From positions 1 to 64,000 of the forward strand of contig JAVBOR010000002.1 in NCBI GenBank assembly GCA_031550325.1: a stretch of DNA of 64,000 nucleotides, in the 5' to 3' direction. Each line of letters opens with the position of its first letter. The first letter of the stretch is position 1. Origin of the DNA: JAVBTT01 sp031550325. GTDB taxonomy: Bacteria; Bacillota; Clostridia; Oscillospirales; UBA929. Both the position numbers and the translations under genes were made by a program. Under the pieces are notes generated by a model. That model was not told where the DNA came from. It was given only the letters and a program-made list of their open reading frames with translations, and did not search any database. Positions 8,698-18,728 of this stretch are shown here, one piece after another.

Positions 8698-9729
8698 CTA
8701 TAGTTGCATTTGCTTTCTTCTGGAGAGGTTAATCGTGCCGTCCTGCATGTCGTTGATCATATCCAGACTCTTCCCCGTCCCGTAGGCCACGCAGCTCACG
8801 GCCTCGTCGGCCACATGGGTGATGATGCCCGTTTTTTGCTCGATAAGCTTGTCAAAACCCCACACAAGGCTGCCCCCGCCCGTCATGACTATGCCGTTTG
8901 TGGAGATGTCCGCCACGAGCTCCGGCGGGGTGCGCTCCAGAACGCTGTGAATCGCTTCGACTATTCGCGTGGAAACCTCCTCGAACGCCTCGATCATTTC
9001 AGATGAGGTCACCGTAAACACACGCGGCAGTCCGGTCATCAGGCAGCGGCCCTTGGCCTCAATGCTTTTCTCATCCTGACGCGGGAAAACGCAGCCGATG
9101 TTGATCTTGAGTTCCTCAGCCGTACGCTCGCCAATGAGCACATTGTGCTTGCGGCGTATGTATTTGACGATGGCTTCGTCAAATTGATCGCCCGCAATTT
9201 TAATGGAAACAGATTCCACAATGCCGCTGAGAGAAATGACCGCGATGTCGGTCGTTCCGCCGCCGATGTCCACCACCATGTGGCCGCAGGGCTTGACAAT
9301 ATCGATCCCCGCGCCGATGGCGGCCGCGACGGGCTCTTCAATCAGATATACGCGGCGCGCGCCCGCCTGCATTCCGGCGTCAATGACCGCGCGCTCCTCG
9401 ACCTCGGTGATGCCTGAGGGCACACAGATGACAATGCGCGGCTTAAACATGCGAAAACCCGAAACCTTGCGCAAAAACTCCTTGATCATGCGCTCGGTCA
9501 TTTCATAGTCGGAAATGACGCCCTCGCGCAGCGGCCGCATGGCCACAATATTGCCCGGCGTACGGCCGAGCATTTTTTGCGCGTCGGTGCCAACCTTCAA
9601 AAGCTTTCCGTTGTTTTTATCAATTGCCACCACACTGGGCTCGCGCAGCACAACGCCCTTGCCCTTGACAAACACCAAGATGGACGCAGTCCCCAGATCC
9701 AACCCAATATCACGATTAAAAACTGACAT
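8698..9729 (-). CDS. mreB: Rod shape-determining protein, MreB/Mbl actin homologue
   Basis: This bacterial actin organises lateral cell-wall synthesis on the inner face of the membrane. The 343-aa protein shows the actin-fold nucleotide motifs: phosphate-1 DLGTASILVF, phosphate-2 VVDIGGGTTDIAVISL and adenosine motif IVMTGGGSLVWGFD. The family has several paralogues (MreB, Mbl, MreBH), and no mreC or mreD follows here, so Mbl is equally possible. The ribosome site GGTGGCT is weak and resembles the one upstream of dpaA. The gene is monocistronic by layout. Confidence 0.93.
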   Translation of the reverse strand: MSVFNRDIGLDLGTASILVFVKGKGVVLREPSVVAIDKNNGKLLKVGTDAQKMLGRTPGNIVAMRPLREGVISDYEMTERMIKEFLRKVSGFRMFKPRIVICVPSGITEVEERAVIDAGMQAGARRVYLIEEPVAAAIGAGIDIVKPCGHMVVDIGGGTTDIAVISLSGIVESVSIKIAGDQFDEAIVKYIRRKHNVLIGERTAEELKINIGCVFPRQDEKSIEAKGRCLMTGLPRVFTVTSSEMIEAFEEVSTRIVEAIHSVLERTPPELVADISTNGIVMTGGGSLVWGFDKLIEQKTGIITHVADEAVSCVAYGTGKSLDMINDMQDGTINLSRRKQMQL

Positions 9730-9890
9730 ATTTAGCCACCATTTCTATCTTATAAGGGTTTTTCATGACATAACACATAAAAACCCTGGCACATTTTTCT
9801 TTGCCCTCATAGTATACCCAAAAGCCACCCACACATTATACATGGGGCGGCGGGACATTTCAACTGTTTTGCAATGTTTTTTCCCGCCTC

Positions 9891-10493
9891 TTATTTCCTC
9901 GCCGCGGCAACGCACACCAAGTTATGCGCGCCGGCCTTCTCCAGCAGAGCTTTGCACTCGCGCATCGTGGCTCCCGTGGTGTAGATATCGTCGACCAGAA
10001 GCACCGACCTGCCCTCCAGCGAACAGGTCGCGCGAAACGCCCCGGCCACGTTGACGGCCCGCTCATACTGGTCCTTTAGTCTGGTCTGGCTGACCGTGTG
10101 CTGCGTCTTGACAAGCGCGCGCTGCAGCGGCAGATCCAGCGTGTTGGCCACAACCATCGCCAGACGGTGGCTCTGGTCATATCCCCTTTTGCGCAGCCTC
10201 AAGCTGCTGGAGGGAACCCAGACCACAAGCTGTGGGCCCGCCTCAGGCGCGTTTTGGCGCACACAGTCGGCCATCAGCTTGCCCAGAACCCCCGAGTACC
10301 CCATGCTGCCCATGTACTTATAGCGGTGCAGCATCTGCCGGACGGAATCCCGATAATGGAAGACCGCCAGACAGTCCTGCCCCTGCGTCTCCACCCAGGG
10401 AAGCTTCTCCTGACAGTTGTCGCAAAGCGGCTCTTTGGACCGCCGCCTGCAAAAGGCACAGCGCTTAGGAAACAAAAGATCAAGATAGCTCAT
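9891..10493 (-). CDS. comFC: ComFC-family phosphoribosyltransferase-like protein
   Basis: This 200-aa homologue of ComFC/GntX-type proteins is linked to DNA uptake in competent Firmicutes; its biochemical reaction is not established. The N-terminus has a four-cysteine zinc ribbon (CAFCRRRS...CDNC, residues 12-29). The C-terminal half is a type I phosphoribosyltransferase domain with the PRPP loop SVLLVDDIYTTGATM. The first 14 nt overlap the 3' end of recD2, so the two are co-translated; comFC proteins elsewhere often sit with a helicase. The TAA stop is followed by a gap of about 160 nt before mreB. Confidence 0.88.
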   Translation of the reverse strand: MSYLDLLFPKRCAFCRRRSKEPLCDNCQEKLPWVETQGQDCLAVFHYRDSVRQMLHRYKYMGSMGYSGVLGKLMADCVRQNAPEAGPQLVVWVPSSSLRLRKRGYDQSHRLAMVVANTLDLPLQRALVKTQHTVSQTRLKDQYERAVNVAGAFRATCSLEGRSVLLVDDIYTTGATMRECKALLEKAGAHNLVCVAAARK

Positions 10494-12675
10494 ATCCCAT
10501 TATCCTTTTCTTCAGATTGCCGTATCTCTTCTTGCGCCTGGCGTTGAGCGTCATCTGCCTGACCACGCTCTCCTCCCCGACAAGCACAAGCCAGTCCCGC
10601 GCGCGCGTCATGGCGGTGTACAGCACCTGTCTGGTCATCAGCGGCTCGGGCCCAGGCATCACCGACAGCACCACCGCCGTGTACTCACTACCCTGCGACT
10701 TGTGAACTGTCATGGCAAAAGCGGGCTCCAGTTCGCTTAGCTCGGCAAACGGATAGTCCACAAACCGCTCGTCGTACTGCACGGTGAGCAGTTCGGCCTT
10801 CCCGTCTATCGCGCTGATCAGGCCGATCTCCCCGTTAAACACTCCTCTGCCGGAGAGCTCTCCCCCCGCCGAGCGCCAGACGCGGTCATAGTTGTTGCGG
10901 ATATGCATCACGCGGTCGCCCTCTCGAAACAGGATGTCGCCGAACGCGCGCTCAAGCTTGCCGTGGGCGGGCGGGTTAAGCGCCTGCTGCAGGGCTCTGT
11001 TGAGGCTGACCGTGCCGCACGCACCCCTGCGCGTCGGGGAAAGCACCTGAATCTGCGACGCGTCGACGCCAAGCCCCTCCGGAAGTCTTTTGGCCACGAG
11101 CCCTAGGATGGTCGCCACGGCCTCCTCGGCGCCGCGCCGGCGCAGGAAAAACAGATCTCCGTCGCCGTTTTTCAGTTCCGGCACGTCTCCGTGATTGATC
11201 TGGTGCGCCCCCATGACAATCCGGCTCTGCCTTGCCTGGCGGAAAATCTCGGTCAACACCACCGAGTCCACCGCGCCGCTTTCCAAAAGGTCTCCGAGCA
11301 CATTGCCCGGGCCTACGGGCGGAAGCTGGTCGGGATCGCCCACCAGCACAAGAATGGCCTGCGACGGCAGCGCCCGCAAAAGCGCGGCCATCAGGAGGAT
11401 ATCAATCATCGAGGCCTCGTCCACCACAACGACGTCGGCCTCCAGCAAATTGTTTTCATCGCGCATAAACCGCATGACGCTGCTGTCCGGATCAAAGCCA
11501 AACTCCAAAAGCCGGTGGAGCGTCTTGGCCTCCAGCCCGGTCAGTTCCGAAAGCCGCTTGGCGGCGCGCCCGGTCGGCGCTGCCAGCGCCGGCTTAAGCC
11601 TCATGCGCTCAAAAACAGCCAGCATCGCGCGCACCGTGGTCGTCTTGCCCGTACCCGGCCCGCCTGTCAGCAGCAAAAAGCCACTGCCCGCCGCGAGCTC
11701 GACCGCCCGGCACTGGGCGGCGGCGTATGTGATGGAATACTCGCGCTCCAGCGCCTCCATCTGCTCGTGCAAATGCGCCGCCGGCGCGCGTATGGCGGCC
11801 CTTTTCTCGGCGACATAGTCCACAAGCGCAGACTCGGCGGCGTATACATGAGCCAAATAACAGTCGCCGTCCGGGCTTTCAAAGATTCCGCCCTCCAGGA
11901 TCAGCTTGTCCAGCGCCTCGTCAAGCGCCTGCCCTTCCAGTTCAATCAGATCGCTCGCCGCCAGCACAAGCTTTTCCCGCGGCAGGCAGACATGTCCGAC
12001 ATCAAGGTTGAACCTCAGCTCATAGGTGAGCGCCGCCTGACAGCGCACACCCTCCTCCGGCGACATGCCGTTGTCCAGTGCCATGGCGTCGGCAGGGAAA
12101 AAGTCAACGCCGAAAAACTCGTCGACCAGCACATAGGGGTTATCCCGCACAACGCGAATGGCCGGCGCGCCGTACCGGCCGAGCAGCTTGATCGCGACGT
12201 GCGCCGGGATCTTATACGATACGAGCAGTTCCATCAGCAGCCGAAGCCCGACTTGCCGGGAGAAGGCCTCGCCAATCTGTTTGGCCCGCTTTGCCGTAAT
12301 GCCGCGCACCTCGACCAGCCGTTCGGGCGTGTGTTCAAGCACGCCGAGGCTCTTCACGCCGAATCTGGCGACAAGCAGCGCCGCCGTAGCCTTTCCTACG
12401 CCGCGAATAATTCCCGATCCAAGATAGAGTTCCATGTCGTCGGGCGTCTGCGGCAGCGCACGCACAGCCGAGGCAGCCACAAACTGATTGCCATGCTGCG
12501 GATGAACGCCCCATTTCCCCGTCAGGCGCAGCCACTCTCCCGGCGCGGAGAACGGCAGGCAGCCCACCACGGTTGACACCGTTTCGGGCGCCGTTTCGAC
12601 GCGGAGCACCGCATAGCCCGTCTCCTCGTTGTTGTATACGACACCGACGATCTTTCCCTCAAGCCCTTCGTCCAT
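10480..12675 (-). CDS. recD2: RecD2-type SF1B ATP-dependent DNA helicase
   Basis: This 731-aa 5'-3' DNA helicase belongs to the stand-alone RecD2 family, which lacks a RecBC partner and acts in replication-fork and mismatch-repair related processes. The N-terminal region contains an OB-like part and helix-hairpin-helix motifs (YLGSGIIRGVGKATAALL, about residues 85-102). Walker A is TGGPGTGKTTTVRAM and Walker B is DVVVVDEASMID. The C-terminal motif VI region is QVLYTAMTRARDWLVLVG. GGAGG precedes the ATG. Its end overlaps comFC by 14 nt. Confidence 0.95.
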   Translation of the reverse strand: MDEGLEGKIVGVVYNNEETGYAVLRVETAPETVSTVVGCLPFSAPGEWLRLTGKWGVHPQHGNQFVAASAVRALPQTPDDMELYLGSGIIRGVGKATAALLVARFGVKSLGVLEHTPERLVEVRGITAKRAKQIGEAFSRQVGLRLLMELLVSYKIPAHVAIKLLGRYGAPAIRVVRDNPYVLVDEFFGVDFFPADAMALDNGMSPEEGVRCQAALTYELRFNLDVGHVCLPREKLVLAASDLIELEGQALDEALDKLILEGGIFESPDGDCYLAHVYAAESALVDYVAEKRAAIRAPAAHLHEQMEALEREYSITYAAAQCRAVELAAGSGFLLLTGGPGTGKTTTVRAMLAVFERMRLKPALAAPTGRAAKRLSELTGLEAKTLHRLLEFGFDPDSSVMRFMRDENNLLEADVVVVDEASMIDILLMAALLRALPSQAILVLVGDPDQLPPVGPGNVLGDLLESGAVDSVVLTEIFRQARQSRIVMGAHQINHGDVPELKNGDGDLFFLRRRGAEEAVATILGLVAKRLPEGLGVDASQIQVLSPTRRGACGTVSLNRALQQALNPPAHGKLERAFGDILFREGDRVMHIRNNYDRVWRSAGGELSGRGVFNGEIGLISAIDGKAELLTVQYDERFVDYPFAELSELEPAFAMTVHKSQGSEYTAVVLSVMPGPEPLMTRQVLYTAMTRARDWLVLVGEESVVRQMTLNARRKKRYGNLKKRIMGYELS

Positions 12676-12732
12676 GGGCGCCTCCGTATATCAAAGAGTA
12701 TGAGCGCAAGCTCTGTATCCTCGCGTGAGGCT

Positions 12733-13065
12733 TTAGTCGACGCCCGGCGACAGGATGCGGCAGAGCACGCTTTCCACGCACAGCTCTACGGCCAGCTCCT
12801 GCCTGGCGTAATGCGCCGCATGCACGAGCATAGCCTCGTCCATATCGTCGGTTAAAAAAACCAGGCGCAGATCCACGCCCCACTGGCGGCTCCACTCAAA
12901 GCGCTGGATTACCGCCGTAATTTCGGCCAGCGACTGAGGCTTGGATACGACCGTCAGCGACGAGGCGTCCCTCGGACGCAACAACACGCCCACCAGCATC
13001 CAAACAGCAGAAAGGATCCCGATGCACGCAAAGAATACCAAACTGATCTCAAAAAAAGCCGACAT
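12733..13065 (-). CDS. Small membrane-anchored protein of unknown function
   Basis: This 110-aa protein has one N-terminal transmembrane helix (about residues 5-27) followed by a soluble alpha/beta-looking domain (QSLAEITAVIQRFEWSRQWG onward). No family was recognised. A GAGGAGG SD lies 7 nt before the ATG, which supports translation. It is 57 nt upstream of recD2 in the same direction, so it may belong to that transcription unit. Confidence 0.7.
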   Translation of the reverse strand: MSAFFEISLVFFACIGILSAVWMLVGVLLRPRDASSLTVVSKPQSLAEITAVIQRFEWSRQWGVDLRLVFLTDDMDEAMLVHAAHYARQELAVELCVESVLCRILSPGVD

Positions 13066-13112
13066 TCCAAACTCCTCCTCGGAGTCAGACTATGCCGCGC
13101 TTTCCCGGGGTG

Positions 13113-13616
13113 TTACCAAAGCGCCAGTATCCCATAGGACACAAGTGTGATCAGCAGCCCGGCAATGACGACGCCGGCAAAAACGGACGGAATGGCCTTT
13201 TTCAGGCGCATTCCCAGCAAACCGGCAATCAGCGCGCCCGTCCAGGCGCCCGTGCCGGGAAGAGGGATGGCCACAAACAGCAAGAGCCCAAAGAACTCAT
13301 AGCGCGTGACCGTGTCCTTTTTGCGCTCGACGCGCCGCTCCAGCCGCGCGACAAGCTTCCCAAGAGGCTTGACATGCGCCCTTAAGAAATCAAAGACCTT
13401 TCGGATAAACAAAATGATAAACGGAACGGGGAGCATGTTTCCGGCCACTGCGGCCATAAACGCGACATACCAGTGAAGTCCCGCGTGGGCTGCAATGGGG
13501 ATGGCTCCGCGCAGCTCAATCACCGGAATCATGGAAATCAAAAAAGTCATGACGACCTGAAGGCCCGTCCCCATAGACTGTATGGCCGTACTGACGCTGT
13601 CTAAAAAATGTTGCAC
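13113..13616 (-). CDS. COG2426-type small integral membrane protein (annotated elsewhere as a small multidrug export-like protein)
   Basis: About 167 aa with several hydrophobic helices. Recognisable family segments are SMIPVIELRGAIPIAA and FVAIPLPGTGAWTGALIAGL; the ELRGAIP and PLPGTGAW motifs are characteristic of COG2426. Transport is only inferred from annotation of relatives. The start is placed at GTG 13616 because a near-perfect SD (GAGGTGA) ends 4 nt upstream; the longer ATG at 13688 would add 24 residues without an SD. A decayed P1 repeat lies just upstream. Confidence 0.75.
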   Translation of the reverse strand: MQHFLDSVSTAIQSMGTGLQVVMTFLISMIPVIELRGAIPIAAHAGLHWYVAFMAAVAGNMLPVPFIILFIRKVFDFLRAHVKPLGKLVARLERRVERKKDTVTRYEFFGLLLFVAIPLPGTGAWTGALIAGLLGMRLKKAIPSVFAGVVIAGLLITLVSYGILALW

Positions 13617-13689
13617 ACATTCACCTCGCAGACGCGCCCCCATTTTATCATCATAGGTCTCATAAATCAACACCGGATTGCCGGCCACG

Positions 13690-13752
13690 TTTTATCAGGG
13701 ATCCGGAGGTTTTTTGACAACACAAAGGAGGGCGTCCCCAACAGACGCCCCC
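13690..13752 (-). repeat. Decayed P1 hairpin (site N) beside a terminator-like hairpin
   Basis: Minus strand: TGTCAAAAAACCTCCGG is followed by a degenerate right arm ending TGATAAAACG, resembling P1 plus the AAACGGGGAC linker of the dispersed family. Immediately right (about 13727-13752) GGGCGTC and GACGCCC form a hairpin downstream of ribU that may terminate it. The rest of 13753-13886 shows nothing convincing. Confidence 0.5.
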
Positions 13753-13886
13753 CAAAACGTGATAACATGTCAGACAAATACAAAATGCAATCAAAAGCGC
13801 GGTGTTTCGCGATCGTTCTTCCGGCGGCAAACCGCAATCCGAGGGCGCAGGTCAACCTTCGCAAAACCCCTCAGCGCGAGGAGGGC

Positions 13887-14486
13887 TTACGTCCGCTTCT
13901 CCCCGGCGGGTCTCAATGGCGCAGCGCTCTTTGCGGCGCCGATAAACGAAAACGCAAAGCGCAGCCGCCCCAGCAGGAAAAACGCAATCAAACTGTTTAC
14001 GCCGGCCTTGATGGCGTTAAACGGCAGGATCCCCGGAAGGATAATCTCGGCCACGGCGCTTCTCGGCCAACCTGTGTAGATCGGCGTAAAAACCAGGTTC
14101 AAGGGGATCATCAGCGTGATCATGGCCAGCGCGCCTGAGGCCAGCCCGACAATCAGGCCGCTGCGCTTCGGGACAGCCTTGTAAATCAGCGACGCCACCA
14201 CCACGAGCGCGCCCGACGCCAAAAAGTGCATCACAATGCCAATCCAGCCGCCTATGCCGCCAAAAATGAGCTCCTGCAGCACCGCGGTAACGAAGACCAG
14301 GGCAAGGCCCCACCACGGCCCGAACGTAAGTCCGCCCAGCAGCAATATGATATCAGCCGGGTCGTACTTGAGGAACGGATAGGCGGGGATGATGGAAAAC
14401 TGCAGCAGTCCCGCGGCCAAAACAGCCAGCGCCGCCATGACCCCCAGTGTGGTGATCTTCCTGATGTTTTCGCTGTTCTTTTTCAT
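13887..14486 (-). CDS. ribU: ECF transporter substrate-binding (S) subunit, predicted riboflavin transporter RibU
   Basis: This 199-aa multi-helix membrane S-component binds the vitamin and docks with an ECF energising module, which is not in this window. Features of the RibU family are the helix-1 segment KITTLGVMAALAVLAAG, FLKYDPADIILLLGG, and the long C-terminal helices. An FMN riboswitch directly upstream makes riboflavin the likely substrate. The start is placed at ATG 14486, which follows GGAAAGGAC; a longer in-frame ATG lies inside the riboswitch and is not credible. Confidence 0.93.
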   Translation of the reverse strand: MKKNSENIRKITTLGVMAALAVLAAGLLQFSIIPAYPFLKYDPADIILLLGGLTFGPWWGLALVFVTAVLQELIFGGIGGWIGIVMHFLASGALVVVASLIYKAVPKRSGLIVGLASGALAMITLMIPLNLVFTPIYTGWPRSAVAEIILPGILPFNAIKAGVNSLIAFFLLGRLRFAFSFIGAAKSAAPLRPAGEKRT

Positions 14487-14510
14487 TTTTGCGTCCTTTC
14501 CCGGGCAGTC

Positions 14511-14539
14511 AAAAGCCCGCCGTGTCAACCAGGGCGGAC
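14511..14539 (-). terminator. Terminator in the FMN riboswitch expression platform
   Basis: Minus strand: GTCCGCC and GGCGGGC form a hairpin followed by TTTTG, between the FMN aptamer and the ribU start. This suggests transcription termination when FMN is bound. An anti-terminator pairing was not worked out. Confidence 0.65.
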
Positions 14540-14557
14540 CACTGCTATGGGAGCCGC

Positions 14558-14678
14558 CTTCTTTCATCCGGACTGTACCGTCGGCGCCGGGATCTCACCG
14601 GACTCAGCTTACGCTCGCGGGCTTGTCGGCCAAAGGCCGCATTACCGCCGGTGGGGAATCTCACCCCGCCCTGAAGAC
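14558..14678 (-). promoter_or_regulatory. FMN riboswitch (RFN element)
   Basis: Minus strand shows the RFN conserved blocks in order: AGGGCGGGGTGAGATTCCCC, ACCGGCGGTAATG, AGCCCGCGAGCG, CCGGTGAGATCCCGG, GCCGACGGTACAGTCCGGAT and GAAAGAAGG. This is the six-helix FMN aptamer, turning down riboflavin synthesis or uptake genes when FMN is plentiful. It lies 72 nt upstream of ribU. Confidence 0.97.
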
Positions 14679-14743
14679 TGTTGTAAAATTGGATAAAAAT
14701 ACTATATCACAAATTGGCGCCAATGGCAAGATCAAAATACGCG

Positions 14744-15046
14744 TCAGCCCGACGCCGTGAGCGCCATGACTAAGCAGACCGCAGCGCCAAACAGGCTCAG
14801 CGCATACAGCCGCAGCAGCTTCCCGGGCGAGGGCGCGCCGGACGGCCGCTGCGGCGTCTGCGTTCCAGCCCGGCCTTTCAGCAGGTAGGCCAGAAAACCG
14901 GCCAGCGGAAGAACCGCCGCCAGCCCTGTCCACAGAGCAACGGGAAGCCCTCTGGCGCGCGCGTCCTGAAAGACATACAGCCCGGCCGACAGCGCGGACA
15001 AAAAGATAAACACAAAGCCTAGGGGAATCCACGTAGCAGCCGCCAT
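14744..15046 (-). CDS. Small membrane protein of unknown function
   Basis: This 100-aa protein has three predicted transmembrane helices: about residues 5-27, 35-52, and a C-terminal one in YALSLFGAAVCLVMALTASG. No family was recognised. The start is placed at ATG 15046, preceded by GATGGAGG. The 17 codons to an upstream ATG at 15097 are simply repeat copy B read as protein (SKNRRFFDS) and should not be annotated. It lies between repeat B and the FMN riboswitch. Confidence 0.65.
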   Translation of the reverse strand: MAAATWIPLGFVFIFLSALSAGLYVFQDARARGLPVALWTGLAAVLPLAGFLAYLLKGRAGTQTPQRPSGAPSPGKLLRLYALSLFGAAVCLVMALTASG

Positions 15047-15065
15047 CGTTATGCCTCCATCTTTT

Positions 15066-15279
15066 GGACTGTCAAAGAACCTGCGGTTCTTTGACAAAAC
15101 GGGACTTGGATCAAACCGCCGCAGCGGTTTGCAAGGAAACGCTTTCCCGGAGAGAATCCGTGAAAGCGTTGCACCCAGTCTTTATCGGCTTTTGGTCCAG
15201 CAAGAACCTGCCGGCTATGCCGTCAGGCTCGACGCAAAACCCGATAAAGGACGAGACACGACGGAGTTTTTCGACAACC
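15066..15279 (+). repeat. Multi-hairpin intergenic element, full copy B
   Basis: P1 is TGTCAAAGAACC-TGC-GGTTCTTTGACA. P2 is AAACCGC with GCGGTTT, a different allele from copy A. P3 is AACGCTTTC with GAAAGCGTT. P4 is TTTATCGG..TTTTG with CAAAAC..CCGATAAA, also different from copy A yet still paired. P5 has CCAGCAAGAACCTG and CAGGCTCGACG. The right arm is TTTTTCGACA, which would match the P1 of copy H better than its own P1. The copy fills the gap between the tuf terminator and the small membrane protein. Confidence 0.85.
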
Positions 15280-15310
15280 AAAGCCCCCCGCGCAGAGCGC
15301 GGAGGGCTTT
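15280..15310 (-). terminator. tuf terminator
   Basis: Minus strand: AAAGCCCTCCGCGC, a short loop, then GCGCGGGGGGCTTT, 13 nt beyond the tuf stop codon. The T-run is only three bases before repeat copy B begins. Confidence 0.7.
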
Positions 15311-15323
15311 AAAACACATTTAA

Positions 15324-16526
15324 TCAGCCGTTGGCCACTTTAATGACGACGCCCGAGCCGACCGTACGACCGCCCTCGCGGATGGCGAAGCGCAGGCCCT
15401 CTTCAATGGCGATCGGGGTGATGAGCTCAACATCCATCTCGATGTTGTCGCCCGGCATGCACATCTCAACGCCTTCCGGCAGGTTGATGACGCCAGTCAC
15501 GTCGGTGGTGCGGAAATAGAACTGCGGGCGGTAGTTGCCGAAGAACGGCGTGTGGCGGCCGCCCTCTTCCTTGGTCAGAACGTAGACCTGGCCCTGGAAC
15601 TTCGTGTGCGGCTTAATGGAGCCGGGCTTAGCCAGAACCTGGCCGCGCTCGATATCGGTCTTGGCGATGCCGCGCAGCAGGCAGCCCGCGTTGTCGCCGG
15701 CCTCGGCGTAATCCAGGCTCTTATGGAACATTTCGATTCCCGTGACAACCGACTTGCGGGTGTCGCGAATACCGACAATTTCAATTTCCTCGCCGATCTT
15801 GAGATGTCCGCGCTCGACACGGCCCGTGGCGACGGTGCCGCGGCCGGTGATCGTGAAGACGTCCTCGACGGGCATCAGGAACGGCAGATCGGACTTGCGC
15901 TCGGGGGTGGGGATATAGGCGTCGACAGCGTCCATGAGCTTGACAATGCACTCATACTCGGGCACGGTCTTGTCCTTGGCGTCGCTCTCCAGCGCGACCA
16001 GCGCCGAGCCCTGAATCACAGGGATATCGTCGCCGGGGAAGTCGTACGCCGAAAGCAGCTCGCGGATTTCCATCTCGACGAGCTCAAGCAGCTCGGGATC
16101 GTCGACCTGGTCGACCTTGTTCATGAACACAACGATAAAGGGCACGCCAACCTGACGCGCAAGCACGATATGCTCACGGGTCTGGGGCATAACGCCGTCG
16201 GCTGCCGACACGACGAGGATGGCACCGTCCATCTGCGCGGCGCCGGTGATCATGTTCTTAACGTAGTCGGCGTGGCCCGGGCAGTCAACGTGCGCGTAGT
16301 GGCGGTTGTTGGTTTCATACTCAACGTGAGAGGTGTTGATGGTAATGCCGCGCTCTTTTTCCTCAGGCGCCTTGTCAATGGCGTCATAGGCCATAAAAGA
16401 GGCCTGGCCGCCGAAAGACAGGACTTTTGTGATGGCGGCCGTCAACGTGGTCTTGCCGTGGTCGACGTGGCCAATGGTACCAATATTAACGTGGGGTTTT
16501 GTACGCTCAAATTTCTGCTTGCCCAT
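15324..16526 (-). CDS. tuf: Elongation factor Tu
   Basis: GTPase that brings aminoacyl-tRNA to the ribosome. The 400-aa protein has G1 GHVDHGKT (residues 19-26), the [12 protein letters not shown] switch II segment and NKVD for guanine specificity, then the two beta-barrel domains ending in [11 protein letters not shown]. The start at ATG 16526 follows AAGGAGG; a further upstream ATG has no SD. It is the last gene of the str operon, 107 nt after fusA, and is followed by a terminator. Confidence 0.98.
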   Translation of the reverse strand: MGKQKFERTKPHVNIGTIGHVDHGKTTLTAAITKVLSFGGQASFMAYDAIDKAPEEKERGITINTSHVEYETNNRHYAHVDCPGHADYVKNMITGAAQMDGAILVVSAADGVMPQTREHIVLARQVGVPFIVVFMNKVDQVDDPELLELVEMEIRELLSAYDFPGDDIPVIQGSALVALESDAKDKTVPEYECIVKLMDAVDAYIPTPERKSDLPFLMPVEDVFTITGRGTVATGRVERGHLKIGEEIEIVGIRDTRKSVVTGIEMFHKSLDYAEAGDNAGCLLRGIAKTDIERGQVLAKPGSIKPHTKFQGQVYVLTKEEGGRHTPFFGNYRPQFYFRTTDVTGVINLPEGVEMCMPGDNIEMDVELITPIAIEEGLRFAIREGGRTVGSGVVIKVANG

Positions 16527-16633
16527 GGTTTGTAAAAACCTCCTTGAATCCAATACTTTACAGCAACACAGCTATCTTATATGACTTTGTCCAAAAAAGC
16601 AAGAGGGAAATTCACGGGACGACAACTTGTAAA

Positions 16634-18709
16634 TCAGGCGTCGCGACCGCCGATCAACTTTTCCTGAAGGCTTTTCGGCAGCTCGACATAGTGGCTCGGC
16701 TCCATCGCGTACTGCCCGCGGCCCTGGGTTCGCGAGCGCAGGTCGGTGGCGTAGCCGAACATCTCGGAAAGCGGCACAGAGGCAGTCACCTGCTGAACGC
16801 CGTTCATCGCTTCCATGCCCTGAATCAGGCCGCGGCGGCCGTTGAGGTCGCCCATGACGTCGCCGAGATACTCTTCCGGCGCGGTGACAACCACCTTCAT
16901 GATGGGCTCAAGCAGCACCGGGTCGGCTTTGCGGCAGCCCTCTTTAAAGGCCATGGAGCCGGCGATCTTAAAGGCCATTTCAGACGAGTCGACCTCATGG
17001 AACGAGCCGTCGTACAGCGTGACCTTGATGTCCACAACCGGGTACCCTGCCAGCCCTCCGGCCTGCATCGCGCCCTGAATGCCCTGGTCGACGGCGGGAA
17101 TATACTCCTTGGGAATGACGCCGCCGGCGATTTTGTTGATAAACTCGTAGCCCTTGCCCGACTCGTTGGGCTCGACAATCAGCTTGACATGGCCGTACTG
17201 GCCGCGCCCGCCCGACTGTCTGGCGTACTTGTGGTCGATGTCGGACGTTTTGCGGATGGTCTCTTTAAACGCGACCTGCGGCTTGCCGACATTGGCCTCA
17301 ACCTTAAACTCGCGGAGCAGGCGGTCGACGATGATCTCCAGATGAAGTTCGCCCATGCCCGCGATGATGGTCTGACCCGTCTCAGGGTCCGTATAGGTTT
17401 TAAACGTGGGGTCTTCCTCAGCCAGCTTCATGAGCGCGATGCCCATTTTTTCCTGTCCGGCCTTGGTGCGCGGCTCGATCGCCACGCGAATGACAGGCTC
17501 GGGGAACTCCATCGACTCCAGGATGATCGGCTTCTTTTCCTCGCAGAGCGTGTCGCCGGTCGTGGTGTTCTTCAGGCCGACGACGGCGGCGATATCCCCT
17601 GAATACACCTGATCCGTGTCCTCACGGTGGTTGGCGTGCATCAGCAAAAGCCGCCCGAACCGCTCACGGTTTTGTTTTGTGGAGTTGTACACGGAGGAAC
17701 CAGCCGTGCTCGTCCCCGAGTAAACTCGGATAAAGGTCAGACGCCCGACAAAGGGGTCGGTCATGACTTTAAACGCGAGCGCGCTGAACGGCGCCTCATC
17801 GGAGGACGGGCGTGAGTCAGTCTCCTCGGTGTTCGGATTGATGCCCTGAATGTCGGGGATGTCCAGCGGAGAGGGCATATAGTCTACAATGGCGTCCAGC
17901 AGGTTCTGTACGCCCTTGTTGCGGTAAGAGGTTCCGCACAATACCGGCACCAGCTCGTTGGCGATGGTCGCCTTGCGGATGACCGGCTTGATCATCTGCG
18001 GGGTAATGGTCTCTTCGCCGAGCACCGCCTCGGCCAGATCGTCGTCAAACATTGTGATGGCGTCAATCAGCGTCTCGCGGTACGTTTCGGCCGCGTCGGC
18101 CATATCCGCGGGGATGTCTCCCTCGCGAATGTCCTTGCCGAGTTCGTCATAGGCGATATACGCGCGCATTTCCACAAGGTCAATGATGCCCTTAAAGTCG
18201 GCTTCGGCGCCGATGGGCAGCTGAATGGGTACGGCGTTACATTTCAGCCGATCCCGCATCATCTGAACAACCTGCAGAAAGTTCGCGCCGCCGATGTCCA
18301 TTTTGTTGACGTACGCCATACGGGGAACACCGTACCGGTCGGCCTGGCGCCAAACGGTTTCGGATTGCGGCTCTACGCCTCCCTTGGCGCAAAAGACCGT
18401 GACGGAGCCGTCCAGCACGCGCAGTGAGCGCTCTACTTCAACGGTAAAATCCACGTGTCCCGGGGTGTCGATGATGTTGATGCGGTGTTCTTTCCACGTC
18501 GCGGTGGTCGCGGCAGAGGTAATCGTGATGCCGCGCTCCTGCTCCTGTTCCATCCAGTCCATGGTGGCGTTGCCCTCATGAACCTCGCCGAGTTTGTAAT
18601 TCTTCCCGGTATAGAACAAAATGCGTTCGGACGTCGTGGTCTTTCCCGCATCGATATGCGCCATAATTCCGATATTTCGGGTCAATGCTAACGGGTATTG
18701 CCGTGGCAT
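16634..18709 (-). CDS. fusA: Elongation factor G
   Basis: GTPase that drives ribosomal translocation. The 691-aa protein has G1 AHIDAGKTT, switch [26 protein letters not shown] for guanine, and the C-terminal domain IV-V signature including [17 protein letters not shown]. The start at ATG 18709 is supported by AAGGAG 8 nt upstream. It is in the str operon, separated from rpsG by 154 nt containing an inverted repeat. Confidence 0.98.
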   Translation of the reverse strand: MPRQYPLALTRNIGIMAHIDAGKTTTSERILFYTGKNYKLGEVHEGNATMDWMEQEQERGITITSAATTATWKEHRINIIDTPGHVDFTVEVERSLRVLDGSVTVFCAKGGVEPQSETVWRQADRYGVPRMAYVNKMDIGGANFLQVVQMMRDRLKCNAVPIQLPIGAEADFKGIIDLVEMRAYIAYDELGKDIREGDIPADMADAAETYRETLIDAITMFDDDLAEAVLGEETITPQMIKPVIRKATIANELVPVLCGTSYRNKGVQNLLDAIVDYMPSPLDIPDIQGINPNTEETDSRPSSDEAPFSALAFKVMTDPFVGRLTFIRVYSGTSTAGSSVYNSTKQNRERFGRLLLMHANHREDTDQVYSGDIAAVVGLKNTTTGDTLCEEKKPIILESMEFPEPVIRVAIEPRTKAGQEKMGIALMKLAEEDPTFKTYTDPETGQTIIAGMGELHLEIIVDRLLREFKVEANVGKPQVAFKETIRKTSDIDHKYARQSGGRGQYGHVKLIVEPNESGKGYEFINKIAGGVIPKEYIPAVDQGIQGAMQAGGLAGYPVVDIKVTLYDGSFHEVDSSEMAFKIAGSMAFKEGCRKADPVLLEPIMKVVVTAPEEYLGDVMGDLNGRRGLIQGMEAMNGVQQVTASVPLSEMFGYATDLRSRTQGRGQYAMEPSHYVELPKSLQEKLIGGRDA

Positions 18710-18728
18710 ATTTGTTGCTCCTTTTTTG